DNA of 16,337 nucleotides from an uncultured Flammeovirgaceae bacterium (GCA_946480685.1 CAMLLI010000009.1:1-16337); one strand, 5' to 3'; shown: positions 6,258-14,761, counted from the stretch's first letter. Notes: generated from the letters alone by a model not told the origin. Numbers and translations: made by a program.

Positions 6258-8942
6258 ATGCAATTCTATACCCGGTTGGCATTTACTGCAGCGCACGCAG
6301 TGCGTATTACGTTTATAATTGGATTGATAGCGCTTGCACCTGCTGTAGTTTTTTCCCAGGGCATTCGTGGTTCTATAGTAGATGAAACAGGTAAGCCTCT
6401 TGGCTTCGCCTCTATCTTCGTTAAGCAAAACGGCTCCGGCACCACTGCCAACGAAAACGGCACGTATGAAATAGCACTCGACTCCGGCCACTATGAACTT
6501 ATATACCAATATCTCGGCTACGAAACACAGGTACGCATTATCGATGTAGACAATGACTTTGTTTCGGTTAATGTAACACTCAAACCACAGGCAACGGTAT
6601 TACCTACCGTAGTGGTGCAGGATGGCAACGAAGACCCCGCTTATACCATTATGCGCAAGGCTATCGCGAAGGCTAAATATCATACCCAGCAATTGGACAG
6701 CTATACGGCACGGGTATATATCAAGGGCGCTGGTAAACTGAAAGACTATCCCTGGCTGGCTAAACGAGCTTTAGAGAAAGAAGGCATTCAAAAGAACCGG
6801 GTATATATATCCGAATCGGTGAGCGATGTAAAATATACCCGTCCCAACAAGTTCGAAGAAAAAGTTATCTCTATCCGCAGCGATGGTAAAGACAACAACA
6901 CTTCGCCCAACCAGTATATATTCGGAAGTTTCTATGAGCCGGAAATACAAGGCACCATTTCGCCATTGGCACCCAAGGCATTCTCGTACTATAAATTTGA
7001 ATACCTCGGCACGTTCCAGGATCGTAACTATGAAGTAAGCAAGATTAAAGTAACACCGCGTTTAAAAGGCGACAATGTAGTGGAAGGTGTGATCAACATT
7101 GTAGAAGGCTGGTGGAGCATTCACAGTCTCGACATCAACACTTCCAAAATGGGTATACAGGTATATATCAAAGCTATATATGCCCCGATAGAAGACAAGG
7201 CATGGATGCCCGTGTCGCACCAATTTAAAGTGGAGGGAAGAGCGTTTGGCTTCGAAGCGGAATTTAAATACCTGGCTACGGTCAGCGACTATAAGATCAA
7301 ACTGAACCCTGCACTGTATGTTGATAACGACAAGATGGAAGTGATCGATGAAAAAGTGCAGAAGGAAGAAGCAAAAAAAATTGCTGCGAACAAGCCAACA
7401 ACACCCGCAAAGAAAAACAAAGATACAGACAACCTGAAGCAACTGCAGGAGCGACTCGAATCCGGAAAAGAGATTACCCGAAAGGAGCTCAACAAAATGA
7501 TGAAGGAGTATGAAAAGCAGGAGTTGAAGCGACAGAAAGAACCGGAAGTAATTTCAGACAATACATTTAAGATCGATAGCGGTGCCTATAAAAAAGATTC
7601 AACCTATTGGGCCTCGATTCGTCCGGTACCGCTTACGGTAGAAGAAGTAAAGGGCTATCAGAAATCCGACAGCATGGCTGCCGTTGCACGCAGAGCCGAA
7701 GAAGGTGACACACTCAAAGCCTCGAAGCACAAAGGCTTTCAACCGTGGGATCTGCTGATCGGTGATACCTATAAAGTATCGAAGCACTCCAACTTCAAAA
7801 TACATTTCCCGATGCCAGGCTTCAACACCGTAGAAGGCTGGAACCTGGTATATAAAGTCTCCTTCGGAACTATATTACAGGATACCAACAAAACACGCCT
7901 CACCATTACTCCGGCATTCCGTTACGCATTCTCACGTGAAGTAGCTTCAGGTAATCTTAAATTTCAATTGCGCAATCAGAAATATAGGTTAGAGCTGGAA
8001 GGTGGCCGCTACATAAAACAGTTCAATGCAGATGAACCTATATTACCGATCGTCAATACATTTACTACGTTGTTCCTCGAGAAAAACCTGATGAAGCTAT
8101 ACGAGCGCAGGTATATTGATCTGAATTACCGCAGAAAGCTGAGCCAGTATGTTACGGTAAACGGTGGGCTCTCTATCAACAGACGTTACATGCTGTTTAA
8201 CACTACGAACGATAAACTGATCGATCGGAAAAGTATAGAGGGGTATACCAGCAATATGCCATACAGTGAAGAATTACCGGCTACCGGGTTCGGCATTCAC
8301 AACGCTTTGATCGGCTCACTACAGGTAACGGCAAGGCCGTGGCTGAAATACCAGATACGCAATGGCAGGAAATACGAGATCGGAAGTTCGTCCCCTACAT
8401 TTATGGCCGAGTATCATCGTGGCATTCCGGATGTATTGGGAAGCGATGTGGATTACGACCGTGTAGAGCTTGGTATAAAACATGAGTTCAACATCGGTGT
8501 TCGCGGGCATGTAGACGTAGCGTTGCGTGGTGGTGCATTTCTGCAATCGAACAAATTGGAGTTCATGGATTATAAACACTTCCTCGGTAACCAAACGCCT
8601 TTTGCTACGGCCGATCCGGTGGGCAGTTTCCGTTTGCTGGACTACTACACGTTTAGCACACGCAAGCAATACTTTGCCGGCAACGTACACTATCATTTCC
8701 GCAGGTTTTTGGTTACCAGTATTCCACTGGTGCGCATGGCAGGTGTAAGCGAAAATATATTTGTGAATTATCTCGCCACACCTACTTCGAAGAACTATAC
8801 CGAGCTTGGCTATTCTATAGATGGTATACTTCGCTTCTTCCGTCTTGAAGCAGTAGCATCCTTTCGCGATGGCAAGTATATGGACTATGGTTTCCGCATT
8901 GGTATCAACACAGCTTTTTCAGTTAATTTTTCCGATAATTGA
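6258..8942 (+). CDS. DUF5686 / carboxypeptidase-like regulatory domain outer-membrane protein
   Basis: 894 aa. It starts with a long signal peptide (hydrophobic core 17-33, cut likely after VVFSQ). A carboxypeptidase-like regulatory domain covers about 36-108 (GSIVDETGKPLGFASIFV). The motif EDPAYTIMRKAI at 125-136 opens the DUF5686 region, which continues with many alternating hydrophobic strands typical of an outer-membrane beta barrel. Residues 360-432 form a Lys/Glu/Gln-rich, probably coiled or disordered insert. The C-terminus (FRIGINTAFSVNFSDN) is barrel-like. The family is widespread in Bacteroidota and has no firmly established function that I can state. The gene is 15 bases behind nadD; a functional link to NAD synthesis is not implied. 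Confidence 0.85.
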   Translation: MQFYTRLAFTAAHAVRITFIIGLIALAPAVVFSQGIRGSIVDETGKPLGFASIFVKQNGSGTTANENGTYEIALDSGHYELIYQYLGYETQVRIIDVDNDFVSVNVTLKPQATVLPTVVVQDGNEDPAYTIMRKAIAKAKYHTQQLDSYTARVYIKGAGKLKDYPWLAKRALEKEGIQKNRVYISESVSDVKYTRPNKFEEKVISIRSDGKDNNTSPNQYIFGSFYEPEIQGTISPLAPKAFSYYKFEYLGTFQDRNYEVSKIKVTPRLKGDNVVEGVINIVEGWWSIHSLDINTSKMGIQVYIKAIYAPIEDKAWMPVSHQFKVEGRAFGFEAEFKYLATVSDYKIKLNPALYVDNDKMEVIDEKVQKEEAKKIAANKPTTPAKKNKDTDNLKQLQERLESGKEITRKELNKMMKEYEKQELKRQKEPEVISDNTFKIDSGAYKKDSTYWASIRPVPLTVEEVKGYQKSDSMAAVARRAEEGDTLKASKHKGFQPWDLLIGDTYKVSKHSNFKIHFPMPGFNTVEGWNLVYKVSFGTILQDTNKTRLTITPAFRYAFSREVASGNLKFQLRNQKYRLELEGGRYIKQFNADEPILPIVNTFTTLFLEKNLMKLYERRYIDLNYRRKLSQYVTVNGGLSINRRYMLFNTTNDKLIDRKSIEGYTSNMPYSEELPATGFGIHNALIGSLQVTARPWLKYQIRNGRKYEIGSSSPTFMAEYHRGIPDVLGSDVDYDRVELGIKHEFNIGVRGHVDVALRGGAFLQSNKLEFMDYKHFLGNQTPFATADPVGSFRLLDYYTFSTRKQYFAGNVHYHFRRFLVTSIPLVRMAGVSENIFVNYLATPTSKNYTELGYSIDGILRFFRLEAVASFRDGKYMDYGFRIGINTAFSVNFSDN

Positions 8943-9011
8943 TTTAGCCGGTATTGGCCTGCCTGTTCACTTTGTGTAGTTTAACGTCTGGTTAACAGCC
9001 TCCATTATACC

Positions 9012-10025
9012 ATGCAGCTTTCTATTGATGATTTCCTGAAACTCCGCGCACAGCTTCCGATAGTTGATGTGCGCTCCGAAGGAGAATATCAGCTGGGGCA
9101 TATACCCGCTGCACGAAATATACCTATATTAAATGATGCCGAACGTGTAGCCGTTGGTACAGACTATAAACAGAAAGGACAACAGGAGGCTATCAGAACC
9201 GGCTTCCGGCTGGTGGGCCCGCGACTTCTTGATATAGTTACCGAAGCGGAAAAAGTCGGAAAAGAAATTCTTGTACACTGCTGGCGCGGTGGTATGCGCT
9301 CCGGAAATTTCTGCCAGTTTGTGGGCATGGCCCGTGTTAAAACACATCAGCTTGCCGGAGGGTATAAAGCGTATCGCGCCAAAGCATTAGAGTCCTATAA
9401 ATTACCATTGCGGTTAACCGTTATCAGCGGCTGTACCGGCAGCGGCAAAAGCGAAATTCTTCGTGCCCTGAAAAATCGAGGTGAGCAGATCATCGACCTG
9501 GAGCACCTTGCTTCACACAAAGGCTCTGCATTTGGCGGATTGATGTTACCTCCTCAACCTACTACGGAACAATTTCAAAACGATCTCTTTGAAGAAATTC
9601 ACAAGCTTGATCTTTCGAGGAGAATATGGATTGAAGATGAATCCATCGCGGTTGGAAAAATTTTTCTACCCGAAGGTTTATGGCGGCAAATGAACAACAG
9701 TCCAATCATTGAGATTGATGTTGATAAGACCGTTCGCATCGAACGACTCGTACATGAATATGGTGCTGCGGATAAAGAGTTATTTCTGCAGGCCATGATA
9801 CAGATTACAAAAAAATTAGGCGGTCAGCACTTTAATGCAGCGCGCGAAAAACTTTTGCAGGATGATATGACTGCAGTTATTACAATCCTGCTCAACTATT
9901 ACGATAAGGCCTATACCAACGGATTGATGCGCAAAAAACAACGCGTTAAAACTTCAGTTCCGTGGAGCGGAAAAGATGTAGATGCATTTGCCGCAGCATT
10001 AACACGCGATGCGGAAGCGTTGTAA
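9012..10025 (+). CDS. mnmH: tRNA 2-selenouridine synthase
   Basis: 337 aa (E. coli YbbB/SelU is about 364). Replaces sulfur by selenium in the 2-thiouridine at the wobble position of certain tRNAs, through a geranylated intermediate, using selenophosphate. The N-terminal rhodanese domain (about 1-125) has the catalytic cysteine C90 in HCWRGGMRSGNF, typical of this family, and LAGGYKAYR. The second half is a P-loop domain, GCTGSGKS at 140-147. The selenophosphate donor gene selD follows 86 bases later on the same strand, supporting the call. A weak -7-like box, TCACTTTG (8967-8974), lies 37 bases upstream of the start. There is no clear terminator between this gene and selD. Confidence 0.95.
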   Translation: MQLSIDDFLKLRAQLPIVDVRSEGEYQLGHIPAARNIPILNDAERVAVGTDYKQKGQQEAIRTGFRLVGPRLLDIVTEAEKVGKEILVHCWRGGMRSGNFCQFVGMARVKTHQLAGGYKAYRAKALESYKLPLRLTVISGCTGSGKSEILRALKNRGEQIIDLEHLASHKGSAFGGLMLPPQPTTEQFQNDLFEEIHKLDLSRRIWIEDESIAVGKIFLPEGLWRQMNNSPIIEIDVDKTVRIERLVHEYGAADKELFLQAMIQITKKLGGQHFNAAREKLLQDDMTAVITILLNYYDKAYTNGLMRKKQRVKTSVPWSGKDVDAFAAALTRDAEAL

Positions 10026-10066
10026 ATATACTCATGCATTTCGCTCGTAGCGTAGCGCTGTTTCAG

Positions 10067-10080
10067 TGAAATTAATTTCA
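10067..10080. promoter_or_regulatory. Perfect 14-base palindrome upstream of selD
   Basis: TGAAATTAATTTCA is a perfect palindrome, 31 bases before the selD start, in the 86-base gap after mnmH. A -7-like box TTACTTTG (10100-10107, one mismatch to TAnnTTTG) follows at a distance that places the -33 region on the right half of the palindrome. Operator function is an inference. Confidence 0.35.
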
Positions 10081-10111
10081 ATATAGTTTACCGATACACT
10101 TACTTTGTAGT

Positions 10112-11143
10112 ATGGAACCAATCAAACTCACGCAATACAGTCATGGTGCAGGTTGTGGATGTAAAATATCTCCGGCCGTACTGGAAACTATTCTTCACTC
10201 CGATGCTCCTAAAACTATATTTCCGGAGTTACTCGTAGGGAATGAATCGAAAGATGATGCGGCAGTGTATGATCTTGGCGATGGAACCTGCATTGTAAGC
10301 ACTACCGATTTCTTTATGCCGATTGTAGATGATCCTGCTACCTTCGGAGCCATTGCTTCTGTGAATGCGATCAGTGATATATATGCCATGGGTGGTGAAC
10401 CGTTTATGGCAATTGCTATACTTGGCTGGCCCATTAATAAAATACCACCGGAAGTTGCCAAAGGTGTGTTGGAAGGAAGTCGCAGAGTTTGCCTGGAAGC
10501 AGAGATGCCACTCGCAGGCGGACATAGCATTGATTGTCCCGAGCCTGTATTTGGTCTTGCCGTTACTGGTAAATTGAAGAAGGAACACCTGAAACGCAAC
10601 GATACGGCTAGAGCAAACTCGCTGCTATACCTAACCAAACCGCTTGGAATTGGTATAATTACTACAGCGCAGAAAAAAGGAATAGTACAGCAAGCACACT
10701 ATCAGCAGGCAGTAGACAGTATGCTTACGCTAAACTGGCTCGGTGCTGAGGTTGGTAAATTACCGTATGTAAGTGCCATGACCGATGTTACAGGCTTCGG
10801 TTTATTAGGACATTTGTGTGAAGTGTGTGAAGGCAGTGAACTCTGCGCGCAAATAGAATTCAGCAAAGTACCGGTGTTCAATTTCCTGGATCACTATATT
10901 GAACAGAAGAGTATGCCCGGAGGTACTATGCGTAACTGGGATAGTTACGGATCCAAAATTTCCGCAATCACTGAGAACCAAAAAGTAATACTTGCAGATC
11001 CACAAACCAGTGGCGGACTCCTGATTGTAGTAGATGAAGATCAGCAGGAAGCTTTCGAAAAAGAAATGCAACTGCACGAATACAACCTCAAACCATTCGG
11101 GAGACTTGTAGCCAAAGGTTCGCACATTATTGAAGTACTATAG
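10112..11143 (+). CDS. selD: Selenide, water dikinase (selenophosphate synthetase)
   Basis: 343 aa, the usual length. Makes selenophosphate from selenide and ATP in the cytosol, the selenium donor for MnmH upstream. The N-terminus [13 protein letters not shown] holds the catalytic Cys (C15, equivalent to E. coli C17) and Lys (K18, equivalent to K20). Both cysteines are encoded by TGT, so this is not a selenocysteine form. Further family motifs are [66 protein letters not shown] and DPQTSGGLL. It reads strikingly like the gammaproteobacterial protein from memory. No selA, selB or selC is in the window, so selenium use here may be limited to tRNA modification, though these genes could lie elsewhere. 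Confidence 0.97.
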   Translation: MEPIKLTQYSHGAGCGCKISPAVLETILHSDAPKTIFPELLVGNESKDDAAVYDLGDGTCIVSTTDFFMPIVDDPATFGAIASVNAISDIYAMGGEPFMAIAILGWPINKIPPEVAKGVLEGSRRVCLEAEMPLAGGHSIDCPEPVFGLAVTGKLKKEHLKRNDTARANSLLYLTKPLGIGIITTAQKKGIVQQAHYQQAVDSMLTLNWLGAEVGKLPYVSAMTDVTGFGLLGHLCEVCEGSELCAQIEFSKVPVFNFLDHYIEQKSMPGGTMRNWDSYGSKISAITENQKVILADPQTSGGLLIVVDEDQQEAFEKEMQLHEYNLKPFGRLVAKGSHIIEVL

Positions 11144-11152
11144 AACGTTTAC

Positions 11153-11169
11153 AGATATAGTATATATCT
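11153..11169. terminator. AT-rich inverted repeat between convergent genes (weak terminator candidate)
   Basis: AGATATA, GTA, TATATCT: a perfect 7-base inverted repeat in the 29-base gap between the stop codons of selD and the UbiA-family gene. It is AT-rich and lacks a good T run on either side, so a terminator role is only suggested by position. Confidence 0.3.
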
Positions 11170-11172
11170 ACA

Positions 11173-12030
11173 TTATTTTACAAATGCCATACTGAGTATA
11201 CCCAGCAGCATAATGATTTTACAGAAGGTGCTGAGGGCAGCAAAGTCGCGGGTGGTGTCGGCTCGGATCAAACGATAAAGTAATATCAGCAGTGGTATAA
11301 AAAGGAATATAAGGAAGTACTCCAACGGCAGTGCCTTATAGAACTGGTTGATCAGTATTACCGTTAGCGCGAATACAGCCAGTATAAAGTATATAACAAA
11401 CTTGGTACGCCTCAGTCCCCACACAATAGGAAGTGTCCGGCAGCCAAATGTGTTGTCACCTTTCAAGTCTTCCATATCCTTAATGATCTCGCGCACCAGC
11501 GTCATAAAAAAAGCGAAGCTCGCATAGATCACGATCAGTGCGCTGCCATGCCGGTATAGCAAATCAACAATCCACACAGACATGCCTGTAAGGAATGCTA
11601 CAGAGAAATTTCCAATGAACGGAAGTCGTTTGAGGTTGTTCGAGTATAGCCACAGTAAAAAAGCAGAAAGAACATTGAGGGCAGCAATGCGCCACGACAG
11701 CAGCAATCCAATAAGTATACCTATACCCGAAAGTACAACGTGAAAAAGTATAGCATACCTGCGCGGTATATTCTTGCCGATCACTACACGCTCGGGCTTG
11801 TTAATGTAGTCAATCTTAACATCGTAATAGTCGTTGATGATGTAGCCTGCTGCAGCAATGAGTACCGTAGAAACCGAAAGCAGAAATAACCTTCCATCGT
11901 CCAGTGTAGTTCGGTCGACAAGAAAGGCGGCCGTGAAGTATTGCGTTATGCCAATGATAACCAGGTTGCCAAAACGTGTGAGCTTTAACAACGACTCGAT
12001 AAAAATGCGTGAACGGTTAATAGTTGCCAT
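11173..12030 (-). CDS. UbiA-family prenyltransferase
   Basis: 285 aa from the ATG at 12030; an in-frame GTG at 12054 would add 8 residues but lies upstream of the likely transcription start. It is an integral membrane protein with about 8-9 hydrophobic helices. The two Asp-rich Mg/prenyl-diphosphate motifs are intact: N66-D-Y-Y-D70-x3-D74 and D185-x2-D188-x3-D192 (DMEDLKGD). It attaches a polyprenyl chain to an acceptor. The family includes MenA, UbiA and geranylgeranylglyceryl-phosphate geranylgeranyltransferases. The motifs and length fit the last group or an unassigned Bacteroidota branch, but I cannot name the substrate. It follows the TPP-controlled receptor on the same strand, separated by a terminator, so it is probably not part of that regulon. 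An inverted repeat covers its start codon. Confidence 0.88.
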   Translation of the reverse strand: MATINRSRIFIESLLKLTRFGNLVIIGITQYFTAAFLVDRTTLDDGRLFLLSVSTVLIAAAGYIINDYYDVKIDYINKPERVVIGKNIPRRYAILFHVVLSGIGILIGLLLSWRIAALNVLSAFLLWLYSNNLKRLPFIGNFSVAFLTGMSVWIVDLLYRHGSALIVIYASFAFFMTLVREIIKDMEDLKGDNTFGCRTLPIVWGLRRTKFVIYFILAVFALTVILINQFYKALPLEYFLIFLFIPLLILLYRLIRADTTRDFAALSTFCKIIMLLGILSMAFVK

Positions 12031-12051
12031 GATACTCTCATGGCAAATTAA
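12026..12051 (-). promoter_or_regulatory. Start-codon hairpin and -7-like box of the UbiA-family gene
   Basis: GCCATGA (12026-12032) and TCATGGC (12038-12044) form a perfect 7-base inverted repeat with a 5-base loop. On the minus strand the right arm contains the gene's ATG start (12030-12028). Just upstream is TTAATTTG (12051-12044 on minus), one mismatch from the TAnnTTTG -7 box, which predicts transcription starting near 12038. It could be an operator or a structure that hides the start codon. Confidence 0.4.
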
Positions 12052-12055
12052 CACA

Positions 12056-12089
12056 TAAACCTCCCGGGTTTAAAGTGCCGGGAGGTTTA
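12056..12089 (-). terminator. Terminator after the TonB-dependent receptor
   Basis: Perfect 12-base stem: TAAACCTCCCGG (12056-12067) with CCGGGAGGTTTA (12078-12089), and a 10-base loop. It starts 11 bases beyond the receptor stop codon. On the minus strand it is followed by a U-rich but interrupted stretch. The -33 region of the next gene's putative promoter would fall inside the loop. Confidence 0.78.
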
Positions 12090-12100
12090 TTAAAGAAGAT

Positions 12101-14560
12101 TTAAAATTTAAGGGTTAGCATGGCCATAAAATTGCGGCCTGCCTGCGGAAAATAGTAGTTCTCGCGGAACTGTTGGCCACCACCGGCATAACCCCACGTA
12201 TACCCGTTGGATTCATATTCTTCTTCCAGAATATTATTGATGAGAAAGCTCAACGCTATCTCTTTCATAAAGGTCGGGTGCACGGTGTACGAAAAACGCA
12301 GGTCATTCACCACGTAGGCATCTATACTTCGCTGTGAGTTGGAAGTGTTATCAAGATACTGGCTGCCTACATATTTGGTAAGCAGCGTTGCTTCCAGATT
12401 TTTGAATACTTTATAGTTCAGACCAGAGCCAGCAATTACATTCGGTGAAAACGAGATATCAGTATCACGATGGGTAACACGCACTTCATTATACTCATCG
12501 AAGCCTGCTCCATAATCATAATATACTTCTGTAAACTCCTTGATCTTGTTTCGGCTCAAGGTAACGTTAGCATTCCAGGAGAAGCGCTCCGAAATTTTCA
12601 GTGCGCCTTCCAGTTCTATACCCATGCGATAACTCTTGTCAACGTTGGTACGGATGGAAGCGCCTACATCATTTACCTGTCCGGTAAGCACAAGCTGATC
12701 GCGGTAATCCATCAGGTAATAATTCGCTTTCAGCATATAGTTCTTACCCATGATCTTATACCCTGCTTCCAGGTTTTTCAGATTTTCAGATTTGGGTGTA
12801 CGGCCCCCGGGAGCATCTACAAAATCATCGCGCACCGGTTCACGATTTGCTATACTATAGGAAGCATACGCCACCTGATTATCGCTAACGGCAAAGGTTA
12901 CCCCGGCCTTCGGATTAAAGAAATTGAAATCAGCATCTACATTTATTGTATTCTGCTTGTTTTCTATACCCGTTGCTGTATAGGTAACTCTTCTGTATTG
13001 CAGATCAACATACGCATTTAACCGATCGGTAAAGCTATAGGTGGTTTTACCATATATATTAAAATCGCGTTTGTCTCCATTGTTGAAGTAGTATTGGTAC
13101 TCGGTAGGAACTGCAGATACCTGCGCCCATACAATTTGCCCATAGTGATCGCCATCGTAACGATTCCATCCTCCGCCCAGTATAGCATTCAGTTTATCCT
13201 TTTCGTAGTTGAGTGAATAGGTAAAGCCGTAGAAATCATTTTTCAGCCAGCGTCTGCGTACAAGATCGGTTGATGTTATGGTTGAATCACCAATCGTTAC
13301 AGGCGACAATCCATAGTCTGCCAGCTTGTTGTTATAGCGATACTCTTCGTAATATCCTTTACCGGGCGTATAGTGTAACGATACATTCGCTGTAAGTGCA
13401 TCGGCTAAACGTTGTGAGAAATGGAGTTGATAGTGATCCTGTTTGTAATCATCAACCTGGTTCTTATAGGTATAGGGATTGAACGTGCGGCTATCCGAAG
13501 TCAACAGATTGTTTGTCTGCTCTTCGTTCCAGCCTTCGTTCGATGCTGTCATCAACATCGCTTCGGTATCATTTTGCAAACGCGACTGCGGTACACCATA
13601 CCATGCCTGATAGGTTCTTTCTTTACCACCAAACGTAATGGCTTTGATCATGGTGTTGCCGGAATAGAAACCTGCTGAGAAGTAGTATGACTGTAAATCG
13701 GCTGTAGCACGATCAATAAATCCATCGGAATTTATTTTCGATACGCGACCGTCAATTACCCAATGATCGTTGAGTAAACCTGTACCAAAGCTCAGGCTGT
13801 TTCGGAATGTGCCGAACGATCCTGCTGACGACATGAGTGTAGCATACGGAACATCGTTGCGTGTATTGGTTTGAAGATTGATGGAAGCTCCAAATGCACC
13901 GCCACCGTTGGTAGATGTACCGACACCGCGTTGTACCTGTATACTTTGTGATGATGCCGCTATATCCGGAACATCCACCCAGAATGTACCGAGCGATTCC
14001 GCATCGTTATACGGTATACCATTAACGGTTACATTAATGCGGGTTGCATCGCTTCCGCGGATGCGAATGCCGGTATAGCCTATACCTGTGCCGGCATCAG
14101 ACGTTACTACGGCTGATGGTGTCCAATTCAGCAGGAAAGGTAAATCCTGTCCGAAGTTTTGTTTTTGTATAGCCTCGCGATTTACATTGGTAAATGTAGC
14201 CGGAGTTTTTTCATCGGCACGTGTTGCTGATACTACTACTTCGTCTGTCATTACAAACGACTCTTGCAACGCTATGGCTATGTCAACACCAGATGAAGAC
14301 ACGCTGACTTTTTCTGACTTGTCTGCATAGCCGATAAATTTTACCAGCACAGTATATTCACCTGCTGCGATCTTGTCGAATCTGAATCTTCCGAATGCAT
14401 CGGTTACCGTAGCACGGCTCGTGCCTTCCAGTTGTAGCGTTGCTCCGGTTAACACCTGGTTGTTCTTTGCATCGCGAACACTTCCTGCAATAGAAAACTC
14501 CTGCGCATAGACGCGCGCTGACAACAGCATAATTGCTGCCACTAAACATACTTTGTACAT
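12101..14560 (-). CDS. TonB-dependent outer-membrane receptor, TPP-riboswitch controlled (likely thiamine import)
   Basis: 819 aa. Signal peptide 1-20 (MYKVCLVAAIMLLSARVYAQ). Carboxypeptidase-like regulatory domain about 22-98 (IAGSVRDAKNNQVLTGATL). A TonB-box-like DEVVVSATR is at 106-114. The plug is about 115-230 (LLNWTPSAVVTSDAGTGIGYTGIRIRGSDATRINVTVNG, in pieces), and then a 22-strand-type barrel runs to a C-terminal phenylalanine (MAMLTLKF), as needed for barrel assembly. The leader carries a clear TPP riboswitch, so the substrate is most likely thiamine or a derivative; riboswitch-controlled receptors of this sort were predicted in Bacteroidota (OMR1/OMthi, from memory). The usual companions PnuT and thiamine pyrophosphokinase are not next to it here. 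Expression should fall when TPP is abundant. Confidence 0.93.
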   Translation of the reverse strand: MYKVCLVAAIMLLSARVYAQEFSIAGSVRDAKNNQVLTGATLQLEGTSRATVTDAFGRFRFDKIAAGEYTVLVKFIGYADKSEKVSVSSSGVDIAIALQESFVMTDEVVVSATRADEKTPATFTNVNREAIQKQNFGQDLPFLLNWTPSAVVTSDAGTGIGYTGIRIRGSDATRINVTVNGIPYNDAESLGTFWVDVPDIAASSQSIQVQRGVGTSTNGGGAFGASINLQTNTRNDVPYATLMSSAGSFGTFRNSLSFGTGLLNDHWVIDGRVSKINSDGFIDRATADLQSYYFSAGFYSGNTMIKAITFGGKERTYQAWYGVPQSRLQNDTEAMLMTASNEGWNEEQTNNLLTSDSRTFNPYTYKNQVDDYKQDHYQLHFSQRLADALTANVSLHYTPGKGYYEEYRYNNKLADYGLSPVTIGDSTITSTDLVRRRWLKNDFYGFTYSLNYEKDKLNAILGGGWNRYDGDHYGQIVWAQVSAVPTEYQYYFNNGDKRDFNIYGKTTYSFTDRLNAYVDLQYRRVTYTATGIENKQNTINVDADFNFFNPKAGVTFAVSDNQVAYASYSIANREPVRDDFVDAPGGRTPKSENLKNLEAGYKIMGKNYMLKANYYLMDYRDQLVLTGQVNDVGASIRTNVDKSYRMGIELEGALKISERFSWNANVTLSRNKIKEFTEVYYDYGAGFDEYNEVRVTHRDTDISFSPNVIAGSGLNYKVFKNLEATLLTKYVGSQYLDNTSNSQRSIDAYVVNDLRFSYTVHPTFMKEIALSFLINNILEEEYESNGYTWGYAGGGQQFRENYYFPQAGRNFMAMLTLKF

Positions 14561-14573
14561 TGTTTTAAAATGT

Positions 14574-14620
14574 GGTTTAAACTAACAGCGCACAGGGGAA
14601 TGCTCTGCGTACGTTTAACC
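14574..14620 (-). promoter_or_regulatory. Putative expression-platform hairpin between TPP aptamer and start codon
   Basis: On the minus strand GGTTAAAC (14620-14613) can pair with GTTTAAACC (14582-14574, one bulged base). Inside it, CGCAGAG (14609-14603) can pair with CTGTGCG (14595-14589) with one mismatch. The structure ends 13 bases before the ATG and has no T run after it, so it resembles a translational rather than a transcriptional control element. Confidence 0.45.
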
Positions 14621-14621
14621 T

Positions 14622-14709
14622 TGCCTTCCCTTCGGCCGCATTACCGGCATCAGGTTCATTGGGTATAATCTCAGCCCGTTATATTAAGGCACCCCTTTGT
14701 CTTTCGACA
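14622..14709 (-). ncRNA. TPP riboswitch (THI element) aptamer
   Basis: All signature elements occur in order on the minus strand: GGGGTGCC (14695-14688), GGCTGAGAT (from 14676), ACCC (14664-14661, pairing with GGGGT as P2), AACCTGAT (14656-14649), P5 formed by GCCG and CGGC around GGTAATGC, and GAAGGGAA (14633-14626). A short P1 can form between UGUC (14709-14706) and GGCA (14625-14622). P3 is short and AU-rich. It senses thiamine pyrophosphate and controls the receptor gene downstream. Confidence 0.95.
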
Positions 14710-14712
14710 GTG

Positions 14713-14745
14713 CAAAGGTAAATGTATAGAAGTCGATTTTGCAAA
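14713..14745 (-). promoter_or_regulatory. Bacteroidota-type promoter for the riboswitch and receptor
   Basis: TTTG (14745-14742) and TACCTTTG (14720-14713) on the minus strand, spaced by 21 bases, match the phylum's -33 TTTG / -7 TAnnTTTG promoter exactly. The predicted start is near 14708, right at the beginning of the aptamer, which independently supports both calls. Confidence 0.8.
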
Positions 14746-14761
14746 CCCTTGGGAAAAGCTG

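Noticed and set aside
10142..10168. Possible selenocysteine in SelD
   Set aside because: Both positions of the GCGC motif are TGT cysteine codons; there is no in-frame TGA.
10195..10638. 147-residue open frame on minus, opposite selD
   Set aside because: Shadow of a highly conserved gene; composition reflects the complement of selD codons.
12031..12054. GTG start for the UbiA-family gene at 12054
   Set aside because: It lies within or upstream of the -7-like box and adds 8 residues not needed for the family; the ATG at 12030 was chosen.
12470..13021. 183-residue open frame on plus, opposite the receptor gene
   Set aside because: It lies wholly inside the receptor on the other strand, has no recognisable domain, and the receptor's motifs are intact.
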